Assembly (NCBI RefSeq): GCF_049943955.1
Contig: NZ_JBNFTW010000009.1
Location: forward strand, 62,001-126,000
Length of the DNA stretch: 64,000 bases
Origin: Desulfosporosinus sp049943955
GTDB taxonomy: Bacteria; Bacillota; Desulfitobacteriia; Desulfitobacteriales; Desulfitobacteriaceae
Direction of reading: 5' to 3'
A program made the translations under genes and the position numbers. Position 1 is the stretch's first letter; the number at the start of each line of letters is the position of its first letter. This document shows positions 33,503 through 43,097 of the stretch, one piece after another. The notes beneath the pieces were generated by a model that saw only the letters and a list, made by a program, of their open reading frames with translations, was not told the origin of the DNA and made no database searches.

Positions 33503-35950
33503 TTAATGCTTATCCTTAAAATGGGAGTTGATAGGGCGAAAACTAGTCTTCCATATTTGATCTGCGTACTCTCTGATGGTACGATCGCTTGAGAAAACAC
33601 CCGATTTGGCGATATTAACCAGTGACATCTCTGTCCAATGTTTTCGATCAGAGTAGGCAGATTGTAGCTGCTTATATGCTTCAAGGTAATCCGCAAAATC
33701 CCTTAAAATAAAATAGTCATCATTATAAAGCAAAAGAGAATCAAAGATAACCCTAAATTCTTCGCCGGCTGTTTCAAAAAAACCGTTGACCAGTTGATCA
33801 ACACAACGTCTTAGATCCTGATTTGAATAATAGAGATCTAAAGACTTATAGCCTCCTTCACGGTAATAGCGTAAAACTTCGTCTGCCGATAAGCCGAAAA
33901 TAAAAAGATTGTTTTCACCTACTGCTTCCTTTATCTCTACATTTGCACCATCTAATGTGCCGATCGTGATTGCGCCATTCATCATAAACTTCATATTCCC
34001 TGTTCCTGAAGCCTCTTTGCTCGCCGTAGAAATCTGTTCACTGACATCGGCAGCTGGATATATTAGTTCACCTAAAGAAACATTGAAATTTTCTATAAAA
34101 ATGACCTTAAGTTTTTCTCTAACTCTTGGTTCCTTGTGAATTTTTTCAGCCAATGTATTTATGAGTTTAATAATAGTTTTAGCATAATGATAGCCCGGAG
34201 CTGCTTTACCACCGAAAATAATAGTTTGCGAACCGAGCACGGTATTTGAATCTTCTTGAATTTGATTAAATAAATGCATTATTTTTAAAATGTTAAGAAG
34301 CTGCCGTTTATAGGCATGGATCCGTTTTACTTGAACATCAAACATCGAGAAGCAATCGAGCTCAATTCCTTGAGTTTTTTTAACACATTGAAGCAACCGC
34401 ATTTTATTATGATATTTTGCCTCCGCAATCTTCTCTAAGAAACTTGCATCCTCCTTATAAATCAGGAGGTTTTCTAATTCCTCAGCGTTCTTCTTCCAAG
34501 TCGGGCCAATAACCTCAGTAATTAGATCTGACAAGACCGGATTGGCTGTTAAGAGAAATCTTCGATGATTGACACCATTTGTCTTGTTATTAAACTTATA
34601 GCTAAAAATCCTGTAGTAGTCTTTAAATACCTGTTGCTTAAGAATTTTAGTGTGCAACGAAGCGACTCCGTTGACAGAGGAACTGCCAATAACCGCCAGG
34701 TTAGCCATCTGAATATGATCATCCTTGATTATCTGGGTATTCTGGATGATCTTCCGATCATCTAAGAATCTTTTAGCGCTGCGTTCCTTAAATCGTCGGT
34801 CAATTTCTTCAATTATCATATAAATTCTTGGCAAAAGATTTTTAAATAATGTTACCGGCCACTTTTCTAAGGCCTCTGGCATAATGGTATGGTTGGTAAA
34901 GGAAGTGGAATTTACAGTAATGTTCCAAGCCTGGTCCCATCCCAAACCCTCCTCATCGATCAGAATCCGCATTAATTCGGGGATACACAACACCGGATGA
35001 GTGTCATTAATGTGAATTGACACCCAGCGAGGGAATTCAGCCAAGGATAGATTTCGTTTTTTAAAGCTTCTCATAATCGACCCTAATCCCGCTGCCACAA
35101 AAAAGTATTCCTGTTTCAGTCTTAATTCTTTTCCTGAACGACTGCTGTCATCGGGATAAAGAATATAAGAAATCGCCTCAACCCCGGATCTTAAACTGAC
35201 GGCCTGATCGAAATCCCCCCGGTTAAAAGAAGCAAGATCCAACTCATTGCTTAAAGGTTCAGCACTCCATAGTCTGAGATTATTAATATTCAAAGGATTA
35301 TCGTAGCTTATGACAGGGATATCATAAGGAACCGCCAGAACAGGTTCATAGTGTTCGTGATAAAACACTAATTTCCCCTTCACTACTTCCGTGCGAACGT
35401 GACCTTTAAATTTAACGATAATACTTTTTTCGGCTCGGCGAATCTCCCAAGGATAATCGTTTTTTAACCAATTATCCGCCACCTCTGTTTGAAAACCGTT
35501 TCTGATCTTTTGCTCAAACAACCCGTATTTATAGCGAATACCGTTGCCATGGCCTGCTATTCCTCCAAAAGCCATAGAATCTAAAAAACACGCGGCCAAT
35601 CTTCCCAGACCGCCGTTTCCAAGTCCGGGGTCTGCTTCCTGTTCCAGTAACTCATCAAGATCAATGTGCAATTCCGCTAAACCTTCTCTAACCAATTCTT
35701 CGACGCCCATATTGACTAAATAATAACGGAGAAGTTTGCCGATTAGAAACTCCATGGAAAAATAATAAACTTGTTTGGTGTACAGTGTGGAATTCTTAGT
35801 TAACGCTCTGTTAAAGCTTATCGTTTCTTTTAACATTAAAACCAACGTTTTGTATTTGTCCCATAAGGAACTTTCATCTAGAGTTATACCTTCCGTTTCA
35901 CTGATTTTGGTAAGGTATGCCAGTTTGAAATTATCTTTGTTGGTAAACAT
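33503..35950 (-). CDS. glgP: Glycogen/maltodextrin phosphorylase
   Basis: 815-aa GT35 PLP enzyme that releases glucose-1-phosphate from alpha-glucan. The cofactor-site motif EASGTGNMKFMMNGAITIGTLDGANVEI near residue 650 includes the PLP Lys. The N-terminal GNGGLGRLAACFLDSMA and DTHPVLCIPELMRIL are present. The start ATG (MFTNKDN) lies inside the 3' end of glgB, a 67-bp overlap, behind GGGGGGCG. Having synthesis and breakdown in one operon is common in Firmicutes. Confidence 0.95.
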   Translation of the reverse strand: MFTNKDNFKLAYLTKISETEGITLDESSLWDKYKTLVLMLKETISFNRALTKNSTLYTKQVYYFSMEFLIGKLLRYYLVNMGVEELVREGLAELHIDLDELLEQEADPGLGNGGLGRLAACFLDSMAFGGIAGHGNGIRYKYGLFEQKIRNGFQTEVADNWLKNDYPWEIRRAEKSIIVKFKGHVRTEVVKGKLVFYHEHYEPVLAVPYDIPVISYDNPLNINNLRLWSAEPLSNELDLASFNRGDFDQAVSLRSGVEAISYILYPDDSSRSGKELRLKQEYFFVAAGLGSIMRSFKKRNLSLAEFPRWVSIHINDTHPVLCIPELMRILIDEEGLGWDQAWNITVNSTSFTNHTIMPEALEKWPVTLFKNLLPRIYMIIEEIDRRFKERSAKRFLDDRKIIQNTQIIKDDHIQMANLAVIGSSSVNGVASLHTKILKQQVFKDYYRIFSYKFNNKTNGVNHRRFLLTANPVLSDLITEVIGPTWKKNAEELENLLIYKEDASFLEKIAEAKYHNKMRLLQCVKKTQGIELDCFSMFDVQVKRIHAYKRQLLNILKIMHLFNQIQEDSNTVLGSQTIIFGGKAAPGYHYAKTIIKLINTLAEKIHKEPRVREKLKVIFIENFNVSLGELIYPAADVSEQISTASKEASGTGNMKFMMNGAITIGTLDGANVEIKEAVGENNLFIFGLSADEVLRYYREGGYKSLDLYYSNQDLRRCVDQLVNGFFETAGEEFRVIFDSLLLYNDDYFILRDFADYLEAYKQLQSAYSDRKHWTEMSLVNIAKSGVFSSDRTIREYADQIWKTSFRPINSHFKDKH

Positions 35951-37857
35951 GCAACGCCCCCCCGCCTTAATTTGTATTTATACTGAGGTTTTAATATGAT
36001 AGTTGCTAACGGAGGAACTTTAATTCTTAAAGAGAATGTCCTGCCATGCCATCGAATCCTCTCAGTAACCTTAGGGGCAGTATTATTCAAACAGCCTGAA
36101 CCGCCAAAAATTTCCTGATCTGAATTAAACAATTCTTGATAGATCCCCCTTTGAGGAACCCCTAGGCGAAAATTCCGATAGGCAACAGGCTGAAAATTGA
36201 TAATTATAATAAGAAAGTCCTTAGGATCTTTCCCCCGGCGACAGAAAATCAAGATACTTTGGTTCCTGTTATCCGCATCGATCCATTCAAAGCCTGACCA
36301 TTCATGGTCATTTTCCCAGAAAGCCTTTTCACGCTGATAAAGCTTATTGAAGTGTTTAATATATTCCTGAAACTTTTTGTGCATCTCATAATCTAAAAGC
36401 AGCCAATCCAGTTCTGCATCATAGCGCCACTCTATGAACTGAGCCAATTCACCTCCCATAAACATTAACTTCTTTCCTGGATGTCCCATCTGGTAACTTA
36501 TTAAATTTCTTAAACCGGCAAATTTCTGCCAATAATCACCGGGCATTTTATCAAGAAGGGACTGTTTCCCATGAACTACTTCGTCATGAGAAAGAGGCAA
36601 AACGTAATTCTCGGAAAAGGCATAGGTTAAGGAAAAGTTTAACAAGTTATGGTTATCTTTACGGCAGGCGAATTCCCGCTGCATATAACGAAGGGTATCG
36701 TTCATCCACCCCATATTCCATTTGAAGTTATAGCCTAAGCCATGGACATAGGTCGGATAGGACACTAAGGGCCAATCAGTCGACTCTTCGGCAGCCATGA
36801 GGACCCCGGGAAAGTCCTGAAACACAACTTCATTTAACCTCTGCATAAATGCGATTGCTTCCAGATTTTCTCGTCCCCCCTGAATGTTGCGCTCCCAGCC
36901 TTTATCCGGTTTTTCAAAATCGAGATAAAGCATACTACTAACCCCGTCGATTCGAAGTCCATCAATATGAAACTTATCAAACCAAAAAATTGCATTCGAA
37001 ATAAGAAAACTCCAGACTTCAGGTTTCGAAAAATTAAAGGTATAAGTCCCCCATTTTCCATGTTCATCTTTTTCATAAACCGAGGACCCATTGAATTTAC
37101 CCAAACCATGACCGTCCTTGCAAAAATGTCCGGGCACCCAGTCCAAAATAACTCCAATCCCCGCTCGATGACAGCAATCAACAAAATACATAAAGTCATG
37201 AGGTGTTCCAAAGCGACTTGTGCAGGAATAATATCCGGTGATTTGATAACCCCAGGAACCATCATAGGGATGCTCCATCAGCGGCATAAATTCAATGTGG
37301 GTATAGCCCATCTCCAAAATGTAACGTATCAGTTCATCAGTAAAATCCAGCCAATGATAAAAACCGCCATCCCTTTTTCGGTGCCAGGAACCGGCATGGA
37401 CTTCATAGATCAGCAGAGGTTTATCTTGGGGATGACTCTTTACCCGGCTCGCTATCCAATGTTGATCCCGCCAATGATATCCCTCCAGAGAGTATAGTTT
37501 CGAGGCAGTTAACGGCCTAAGTTCAGAATAAAAGGCAAAAGGGTCTGATTTCAGGAACACTTCGTCATTCTTAGTCTGAATTGCGAATTTATATAACCCG
37601 GTAAGTTTCTCGGGAATGAAAAGTGTCCACACGCCGGTATCTCCGGTTTCAATCATCCAATCCTGTTTGGCCTTCCAGCCATTAAAATCTCCGGCAACAG
37701 AAACTGACTTAGCTTCCGGTACCCAAACTGCAAAGTAGGTACCAAGCACCCCATTATCCTCAATAATATGGGCTCCAAACTTTGTATAGGCATTATGAAG
37801 CTCTCCCCGGCTAAATAAATGAATTTCCTCTAAATTTAGAAAAACCGACTCTTTCAT
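35884..37857 (-). CDS. glgB: 1,4-alpha-glucan branching enzyme
   Basis: 657-aa GH13_9 enzyme. An N-terminal CBM48 domain (AVWVPEAKSVSVAGDFNGW) is followed by the barrel with GLRIDGVSSMLY (Asp nucleophile), MAAEESTDWP (Glu) and PLSHDEVVHGK (Asp). First gene of the glycogen operon. The family normally ends near PPLATIILKP; here about 30 further residues (YKYKLRRGG...) run on into the glgP start, as if an original stop had been lost. The upstream promoter is convincing. Confidence 0.95.
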   Translation of the reverse strand: MKESVFLNLEEIHLFSRGELHNAYTKFGAHIIEDNGVLGTYFAVWVPEAKSVSVAGDFNGWKAKQDWMIETGDTGVWTLFIPEKLTGLYKFAIQTKNDEVFLKSDPFAFYSELRPLTASKLYSLEGYHWRDQHWIASRVKSHPQDKPLLIYEVHAGSWHRKRDGGFYHWLDFTDELIRYILEMGYTHIEFMPLMEHPYDGSWGYQITGYYSCTSRFGTPHDFMYFVDCCHRAGIGVILDWVPGHFCKDGHGLGKFNGSSVYEKDEHGKWGTYTFNFSKPEVWSFLISNAIFWFDKFHIDGLRIDGVSSMLYLDFEKPDKGWERNIQGGRENLEAIAFMQRLNEVVFQDFPGVLMAAEESTDWPLVSYPTYVHGLGYNFKWNMGWMNDTLRYMQREFACRKDNHNLLNFSLTYAFSENYVLPLSHDEVVHGKQSLLDKMPGDYWQKFAGLRNLISYQMGHPGKKLMFMGGELAQFIEWRYDAELDWLLLDYEMHKKFQEYIKHFNKLYQREKAFWENDHEWSGFEWIDADNRNQSILIFCRRGKDPKDFLIIIINFQPVAYRNFRLGVPQRGIYQELFNSDQEIFGGSGCLNNTAPKVTERIRWHGRTFSLRIKVPPLATIILKPQYKYKLRRGGVACLPTKIISNWHTLPKSVKRKV

Positions 37858-37883
37858 AGATCACAACCTATCAGTCTCATAGT

Positions 37884-37912
37884 CTATTATCTAAATAAGA
37901 TGTATTCCGCAA
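37884..37912 (-). promoter_or_regulatory. Promoter of the glycogen operon
   Basis: Minus strand -35 TTGCGG (37907-37912), 17-bp spacer, -10 TAATAG (37884-37889), about 26 bp before the glgB ATG. The rest of the 410-bp gap to htrA is AT-rich without a recognised gene. Confidence 0.65.
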
Positions 37913-38268
37913 GTTGAAAAATAGTAGTTACTTTTTAATGTGAAAATAGTCTCAAAAATCCGAAAACCGTTCTTGCCTTTAGCCTAATATTGTTAAAAAT
38001 GGATGTCTATAGGATGGATGATTATTAACAATTAATTCTTTAAATCATTAGCACAACATTAAACAACAGGCTGAAAACCATCTCTTCACACATTCTCAAC
38101 TTAAACTCCAAAAAAACTTCACATTTTGTACCATTTTGCTTCACAACTTTGAGTTATCCTTGAGAAGTACTCGGAAGAAACTTTGTATCATCGAACCAAA
38201 ATAGAGGACTATCACTTTAGGGCGCTCTCAGACGATATAATTTCAATTCTAATAGGAGGCATTCAACC

Positions 38269-39546
38269 ATGGATGAAGAAATTCGCTTAACAAAGACAGA
38301 TGAGACAGAACAGGCACAACCTGAGAAACAGCCTGGCGAAAGCTCAATTCTTAATCAAGATTTTAACTCGTACCAAAATTTTAATTCACAATTTGCTCCA
38401 CCCCCACTCAAGAAAAAATCGACCAAAAAATTTGTTGCTACGGCTGGCCTTTGTGTTATGAGTGCCATCATTGGAGCTCTCTCAGCCGTAGCCGTCGTTC
38501 CGGCAATTTACCCCACAAATGCCCTATCGACTACTGCTGCCGCCAAAACAACAAGCTCCATAGCCCAAGTTTCTACTTCTTCCGCCTCTGCTTCCAGTCA
38601 AACAAATTTTCCCGTTGCTGAAATCGCCAAAGAGGTTGGCCCAGCTGTGGTAGGAGTTTCAAATTTTCAATCCACGCAAAATGTCTTCGGCGGCAGTTCG
38701 AACCTCCAGGAAGCCGGCAGCGGTTCAGGATTCATTATCGATGCCCAAAAGGGATATATTGTTACCAATAATCACGTCATTGACGGCGCACAGAAAATCA
38801 CAGTCAGCTTAAGCGATGGCCGCAATCTTGACGCCAAGGTTGTAGGCGCTGATCCGCGTACAGACCTGGCTGTTTTACAGATCTCAGACACTAAGAACTT
38901 AACTGCCGTCAAGCTTGGGGATTCCAGCAAGCTTCAAGTCGGAGAACCCGTAGTTGCCATCGGAAATCCCGGGGGCGCTGAATTTGCCCGTTCTGTAACA
39001 ACAGGTGTTGTTTCGGCGACCGACCGTACCCTTGATATCCAAGGAGAATCCAGCTTCAATCTTATTCAAACAGATGCGGCGATCAACCCCGGAAACAGCG
39101 GCGGACCGCTTGTCGATTACCAAGGGAACGTTATAGGCATTAATTCTGCCAAATACGCTGAATCCGGCTTCGAAGGGATGGGCTTCTCAATCCCTATTTC
39201 AGATGCACTGCCGACAATACAGCAATTGATTAAAACTGGTGTAGCAACACATCCCGCTCTTTTAGTAACAACAAACGACCAATACCTCTCTTACGCCCAA
39301 GACAACAACCTCCCTCTTGGAGCCTATATATCCGCTGTAACTCCCAATGGCCCTGCCGATAAAGCTGGAATCGTCAAAGGGGATGTCATTACAAAGATCA
39401 ATGATGCTCAAGTTCAAAGCTCTTCTGACCTTGTTCACGATCTCTATCAATACTCTGTCGGAAGCAAAATATCAATAACTTTCGTTCGCGATGGAAAAAC
39501 AAAAACTGTTCAGGCAACTCTTGGTGAAATTTCCTCAAATCAATAG
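38269..39546 (+). CDS. htrA: HtrA/DegP-type membrane-anchored serine protease
   Basis: 425 aa. A Gln/Asn-rich cytoplasmic tail (1-50), one transmembrane anchor (~55-80), and a Ser/Thr-rich linker are followed by the trypsin-like domain with the catalytic triad His169 (NNHVIDG), Asp199 (DPRTDLAVL) and Ser277 (NPGNSGGPL), and a C-terminal PDZ domain (~320-415, GPADKAGIVKGDVITKIND). It degrades misfolded proteins at the outer face of the membrane. Ribosome site AGGAGG, 9 nt spacer. The TAG stop is directly followed by the left end of a repeat. Confidence 0.93.
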   Translation: MDEEIRLTKTDETEQAQPEKQPGESSILNQDFNSYQNFNSQFAPPPLKKKSTKKFVATAGLCVMSAIIGALSAVAVVPAIYPTNALSTTAAAKTTSSIAQVSTSSASASSQTNFPVAEIAKEVGPAVVGVSNFQSTQNVFGGSSNLQEAGSGSGFIIDAQKGYIVTNNHVIDGAQKITVSLSDGRNLDAKVVGADPRTDLAVLQISDTKNLTAVKLGDSSKLQVGEPVVAIGNPGGAEFARSVTTGVVSATDRTLDIQGESSFNLIQTDAAINPGNSGGPLVDYQGNVIGINSAKYAESGFEGMGFSIPISDALPTIQQLIKTGVATHPALLVTTNDQYLSYAQDNNLPLGAYISAVTPNGPADKAGIVKGDVITKINDAQVQSSSDLVHDLYQYSVGSKISITFVRDGKTKTVQATLGEISSNQ

Positions 39547-39575
39547 TGAAATCGTTCAGCTAAAGCTGAACATCG
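39547..39575 (+). repeat. Left-end stub of the four-hairpin repeat, at the htrA stop codon
   Basis: TGAAATCG then the perfect hairpin GTTCAGCT-aa-AGCTGAAC and ATCGGG. It starts at the base after the htrA TAG; the rest of the element is absent. Confidence 0.7.
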
Positions 39576-39610
39576 GGATAAATCAATAAGTTTACTCCGC
39601 GATAAGGTCT

Positions 39611-39669
39611 GGCAAGGAGCCGTGTTTCACGAACTTTTTATTCGAGAAACATCGGCTCCTTGCCTTTTT
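39611..39669 (+). terminator. Intrinsic terminator of htrA
   Basis: Stem GGCAAGGAGCCG-t-GTTTC / GAAAC-at-CGGCTCCTTGCC followed by TTTTT. Very stable. Confidence 0.92.
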
Positions 39670-39777
39670 GCCCTTACCCACCCCAGTGATAAAATGTCCA
39701 TTAGGGCCCAAACAGAGAGCTGGAGGATTGCTCGGAGTCTTGGGCACATTTGGGCTCTTGAAAATATTGACATTAGT

Positions 39778-40254
39778 TTACAATGGAGTTAAGGTATAAA
39801 GGTCTTCCATTTGAGGATAACTTAAGCGAATACAACCAATACTTTCGGGAAAGTTTGTGCCGCGAATGGCAAAACTTGGATCTGACAATTCCATAGCCCC
39901 TGTGCCATAACCATTGTCCGCCTTACTGACCCTCTTGTCCGGGTTGGCGATTCTTCTGGAAATCCATAAATTCCCTTCTGGTGTTAGGTTGTTTTTCCCT
40001 AAAGCTACAGTGTAGCTTCGTATTGTCTTATCTCCTGACATAACCATGAGCTCATGGTTTAGCTTATTAATGTTAATCTGTATCGGCGCAAAGGGAAAAT
40101 CGATACCCTTAGTAATAGCTGGCTTTAGTGCTTGTCTTACTGCGGAAATTAAATCCGTTTCAGGTGAGACCCCACATCCCGCTGATCTTCATCTTGCGAC
40201 CACTAATTTGCCGTCAGTGGGATTCTTTTCGTAATCTTGTTTTAAAGTTTCCAT
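39778..40254 (-). pseudogene. Decayed L,D-transpeptidase (YkuD)
   Basis: The frame starts METLKQDYEKNPTDGKLVVAR, meets an in-frame TGA at 40189-40191, and continues RSAGCGVSPETDL into a YkuD-like core (LNHELMVMSGDKTIRSYTVALG, TPEGNLWI). The catalytic region that should read HGTN...SHGCIR is damaged: the first His is Arg (AIRGTNFPESIG) and the Ser-His-Gly before CIRLSYPQ is deleted. The frame then ends early at LTPL-stop, where homologues continue GTPV. Three independent lesions mark it as a pseudogene; the TGA is not at a redox Cys and is unlikely to encode Sec. Confidence 0.75.
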
Positions 40255-40257
40255 CAG

Positions 40258-40860
40258 TTAATTTACGAGGAGCTGTTTTGTGATTGTTCCTTTAACCTGA
40301 ATGGTTATTGGTATTAAGTCTGTTTGAGGGATGACCGCCTGCTTTTTATCAACAACTTCATAGGGTAACATATAAGTATAGCGATGGTTCTCCAAATACG
40401 TTGTCGAAGACCGATAGCAAATTAAAAAAGCTATTAAAATTAAGAGGGCAATAATCACAGCCAAGAAAACATATATTAGAGTTCTATTGTTTGACATTAG
40501 TTTTTTCTTCGCTAACGTTAGTCTTTTATCTGTCGAATGGATTTCTTCCTGTATTCTTAAAATCTCAGTCCGAGCCTTAAAATATCCCTTCCCCAAAGAT
40601 CGCTGCATTAAATCCGAAGCCTCTTTTATTCCCTTTCGGTAGGCTGTTAAATAGCCTTCATTTCTAGTCCATAGAAATCTTTTGAGATTTTTTTGAGCAT
40701 TTTCCTCAATTTCCAGAGCAACATGATACATGGCCTCCGCATGCTCTGGTTTCCTCTTTAGGAGCTTTTGCCAAAATAATGGATCACTCTTTGCCAAAAA
40801 GTAACCATGAGAAATTGGTATCAGGTTATCCTTTATTTTAAACCGAGAGATACTTTCCAA
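40258..40860 (-). CDS. Single-pass membrane protein, 200 aa, unknown
   Basis: Not recognised. An N-terminal cytoplasmic, helical, basic part (residues 1-125) with repeated charged segments is followed by one strong transmembrane helix at ~127-148 (TLIYVFLAVIIALLILIAFLIC) and a ~50-residue external tail containing TYMLPYEVVDKKQAV and IPITIQVKG. It starts with TTG after GGGGGAG, spacing 7. It lies 3 bp upstream of the decayed transpeptidase, so both may have formed a cell-wall unit. Confidence 0.65.
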   Translation of the reverse strand: MESISRFKIKDNLIPISHGYFLAKSDPLFWQKLLKRKPEHAEAMYHVALEIEENAQKNLKRFLWTRNEGYLTAYRKGIKEASDLMQRSLGKGYFKARTEILRIQEEIHSTDKRLTLAKKKLMSNNRTLIYVFLAVIIALLILIAFLICYRSSTTYLENHRYTYMLPYEVVDKKQAVIPQTDLIPITIQVKGTITKQLLVN

Positions 40861-41014
40861 AAAATGCTCCCCCTCTTATTCCAAGGTTACTTAAACTTAT
40901 TCAGGGGCTTGTACAATAAGAACATAGTTTATTTTGAAAATAATTAGGTTACCCCTACAATATAATGTCGGATTATGTTATTGTTGAATCTAGATGAACT
41001 AAGGAGGAATAGCA

Positions 41015-41767
41015 ATGCTTGAAATCCAGAACGTTTCTCTGGGCCTCAATGAGGACAAAGGGGTCGAAATCCTCAAAGAGATTAATTTGAAGTTTTTAGA
41101 AAAAAAGATATATGTTATTACAGGACCCAATGGTGGGGGGAAATCATCTCTAGCTAAACTAATCATGGGAGTTTATAATCCCACGGCCGGAAAAATTCTA
41201 CTAGATGGACAAGATATCACGAACTTAAGTATTTCGGAACGAGCCCGTTTGGGAATAGGATATGCTTTTCAAAATCCACCTCGCTTTAAAGGAATAAAAG
41301 TAAAAGAACTCCTCAAAATGGCCGCATCTCATAACCCTGAAACGGTTAATATCTGCGATCTGCTTTATGACGTAGGGTTATGTGCACAGGATTATCTCAA
41401 CCGGGATGTGGACAGCAGTCTTTCCGGCGGTGAAATGAAGCGAATCGAAATTGCTACAGTACTTGCTCGAAATCTCAAGCTGGCAGTGTTTGATGAACCG
41501 GAAGCAGGCATCGATTTATGGAGTTTTCAAAAACTGGCGGAAACGTTCAAAAACATCCATTTAAAATACGATACTACCATTGTTATTATTTCTCATCAGG
41601 AACGTATCATGGAGTTGGCTGATGAAATTATTTTGATGTCAAATGGAATGATTAGTGACCAATCAGAACGAGACACAATTTTGGCCAGAATTCTTAATAA
41701 TGATGCTTGTCTTTGCGGTTCAAATTGCGCGAAAGGAGTTAATCAAAATGCTCAATGCGCTGGATAA
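41015..41767 (+). CDS. sufC: SufC-like ABC ATPase (minimal SMS/SUF Fe-S assembly)
   Basis: 250-aa ATPase. Walker A GPNGGGKSS near residue 38, the SufC-type Q-loop FQNPPRFKGI, the signature SLSGGEMKRIEIATVLARN near 138, Walker B LAVFDEPEAGID, and switch His in VIISHQE. FQNPP and DEPEAGID are specific for SufC. Only SufC and one SufB/D-like gene are present, the minimal SmsCB layout found in many anaerobes. The C-terminus has an unusual cysteine-rich tail (ACLCGSNC...QC). Ribosome site AAGGAGG. It overlaps the next gene by 20 bp. Confidence 0.92.
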   Translation: MLEIQNVSLGLNEDKGVEILKEINLKFLEKKIYVITGPNGGGKSSLAKLIMGVYNPTAGKILLDGQDITNLSISERARLGIGYAFQNPPRFKGIKVKELLKMAASHNPETVNICDLLYDVGLCAQDYLNRDVDSSLSGGEMKRIEIATVLARNLKLAVFDEPEAGIDLWSFQKLAETFKNIHLKYDTTIVIISHQERIMELADEIILMSNGMISDQSERDTILARILNNDACLCGSNCAKGVNQNAQCAG

Positions 41768-42668
41768 GACTATGCTGGAAAAAGTAGCAGACCTTCATGA
41801 AATACCTCAAGGAGCTTTTAATATCCGCAAGAATGGAGTCGGGGTTCAGCGAAATACGACTGACAATATCGATATTGTCACGAAGGCTGATAAATCAGGC
41901 ATTGATGTGATTGTCAAACCTTATACTAAAGGAGAAAGTGTTCACATTCCCGTAATCGTAACGGAGGAAGCCATCAATGACGTTGTCTATAATACCTTTG
42001 AAATCGGGGAATATTCCGATGTCTTAGTCGTTGCCGGCTGTGGAATCCATAATTCCGGAAGTCACAAATCGCAGCACGACGGGATCCATAACTTTTATGT
42101 TCGCCGGGGCGCAAAACTCAAATATGTTGAAAAGCACTATGGCCAAGGGGAAGGAACAGGCGAACGGGTTCTTAATCCCAAAACCATTATTGAGGCCGAA
42201 GAAGGTGCCGTCGTCGAACTTGAAATGATTCAGATCAAAGGAATTGACCATACCAAAAGAGACACTGAGATTAGACTTATGGATAAGGCCAAACTTGTGG
42301 TTACTGAACGTCTCCTAACATACAAAGATCAGGATGCGGAATCAAACATAACCGTTGAATTAATCGGAGCAGATTCTTCAGCCCAAATCATTTCCCGTTC
42401 TGTTGCCCAGGACAACTCGAAACAAGAGTTCTTTTTTGACTTGGTTGGACGTAATAAAGGCCGAGGGCACATTCAATGCGACGCCATTATTATGCATAAT
42501 GCTCAAGTTCTTTCCACACCCAAAATATCTGCCCGTCACAGTGAAGCACAGCTGATTCACGAGGCAGCTATTGGGCGTATCGAATCAGAACAATTAATCA
42601 AGTTAATGTCCTTGGGATTCTCTGAATCCGAGGCTGAAGATACTATCCTCAATGGATTTTTGAAATAG
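41748..42668 (+). CDS. sufB: SufB/SufD-like Fe-S scaffold protein (minimal SMS/SUF)
   Basis: 306-aa beta-helix scaffold that, with SufC, assembles Fe-S clusters. The C-terminal GRNKGRGHIQCDAIIMHNAQVLSTPKISARHSEAQLIHEAAIGRI is the SufB/D hallmark, including the Cys and His positions expected for cluster assembly. It is shorter than SufB of the full SUF system (~470 aa), as in SmsB. The start at 41748 is chosen for AAAGGAG 7 nt upstream, inside the 3' end of sufC; a longer in-frame reading from 41655 is inside sufC and unlikely. Confidence 0.9.
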   Translation: MLNALDKTMLEKVADLHEIPQGAFNIRKNGVGVQRNTTDNIDIVTKADKSGIDVIVKPYTKGESVHIPVIVTEEAINDVVYNTFEIGEYSDVLVVAGCGIHNSGSHKSQHDGIHNFYVRRGAKLKYVEKHYGQGEGTGERVLNPKTIIEAEEGAVVELEMIQIKGIDHTKRDTEIRLMDKAKLVVTERLLTYKDQDAESNITVELIGADSSAQIISRSVAQDNSKQEFFFDLVGRNKGRGHIQCDAIIMHNAQVLSTPKISARHSEAQLIHEAAIGRIESEQLIKLMSLGFSESEAEDTILNGFLK

Positions 42669-42736
42669 TAAAGCTTTAACAAATCATCCATCAGTTTCAG
42701 TTGTTCAAAGGTTAATACTTTGAAGAGGATTTTTGT

Positions 42737-42768
42737 CTGCGGACTCTTCAGAGTCCGCAGTTATATTT
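42737..42768 (+). terminator. Terminator of the sufCB-like operon
   Basis: Perfect stem CTGCGGACTC ttca GAGTCCGCAG followed by TTATATTTT. Confidence 0.88.
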
Positions 42769-42776
42769 TGGAACAT

Positions 42777-42834
42777 AAAAAAAGGGGGTGCGCTGTGAAC
42801 TACTTAAGTTCGCAGCGCACCCCCCCTTTTTTTT
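42777..42834. terminator. Very stable symmetrical hairpin, bidirectional terminator
   Basis: AAAAAAAGGGGGTGCGCTG-t-GAAC loop GTTC-g-CAGCGCACCCCC with eight T on the plus side and seven A before it, so it can terminate on both strands. Second terminator in a row after sufB. Confidence 0.85.
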
Positions 42835-42903
42835 ATCCTTATATGTACGAATGAACTTGCATATGGTTTGACGAAAATTGTATTATTACACATCAAAAAA
42901 GTA

Positions 42904-42932
42904 TTGTCTGTTCCAAACTCAACTGTTATAAT
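42904..42932 (+). promoter_or_regulatory. Promoter of the liv operon
   Basis: -35 TTGTCT (42904-42909), 17-bp spacer, -10 TATAAT (42927-42932). It leaves a ~155-nt leader before livK with no recognised riboswitch. Confidence 0.7.
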
Positions 42933-43097
42933 CTTAACATGCTCTATACAATCTAAACATAATAACTTAATAATTCTTCGGATTGAATCTGAAGGACTTA
43001 GAACAGAAAGGAAGCATGGTAGGACGGCAAAAGCACTTTTTTGATTCCTGTTTATTTCTAAAAACAGCAACGTAAGAATGAGGATGGAGGAAATAGT

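Noticed and set aside
40189..40191. In-frame TGA in the L,D-transpeptidase remnant as a third selenocysteine codon
   Set aside because: It does not replace a catalytic Cys, lies in a poorly conserved N-terminal part, and the same frame has other lesions (His to Arg, deletion, early stop). A nonsense mutation in a pseudogene is simpler.
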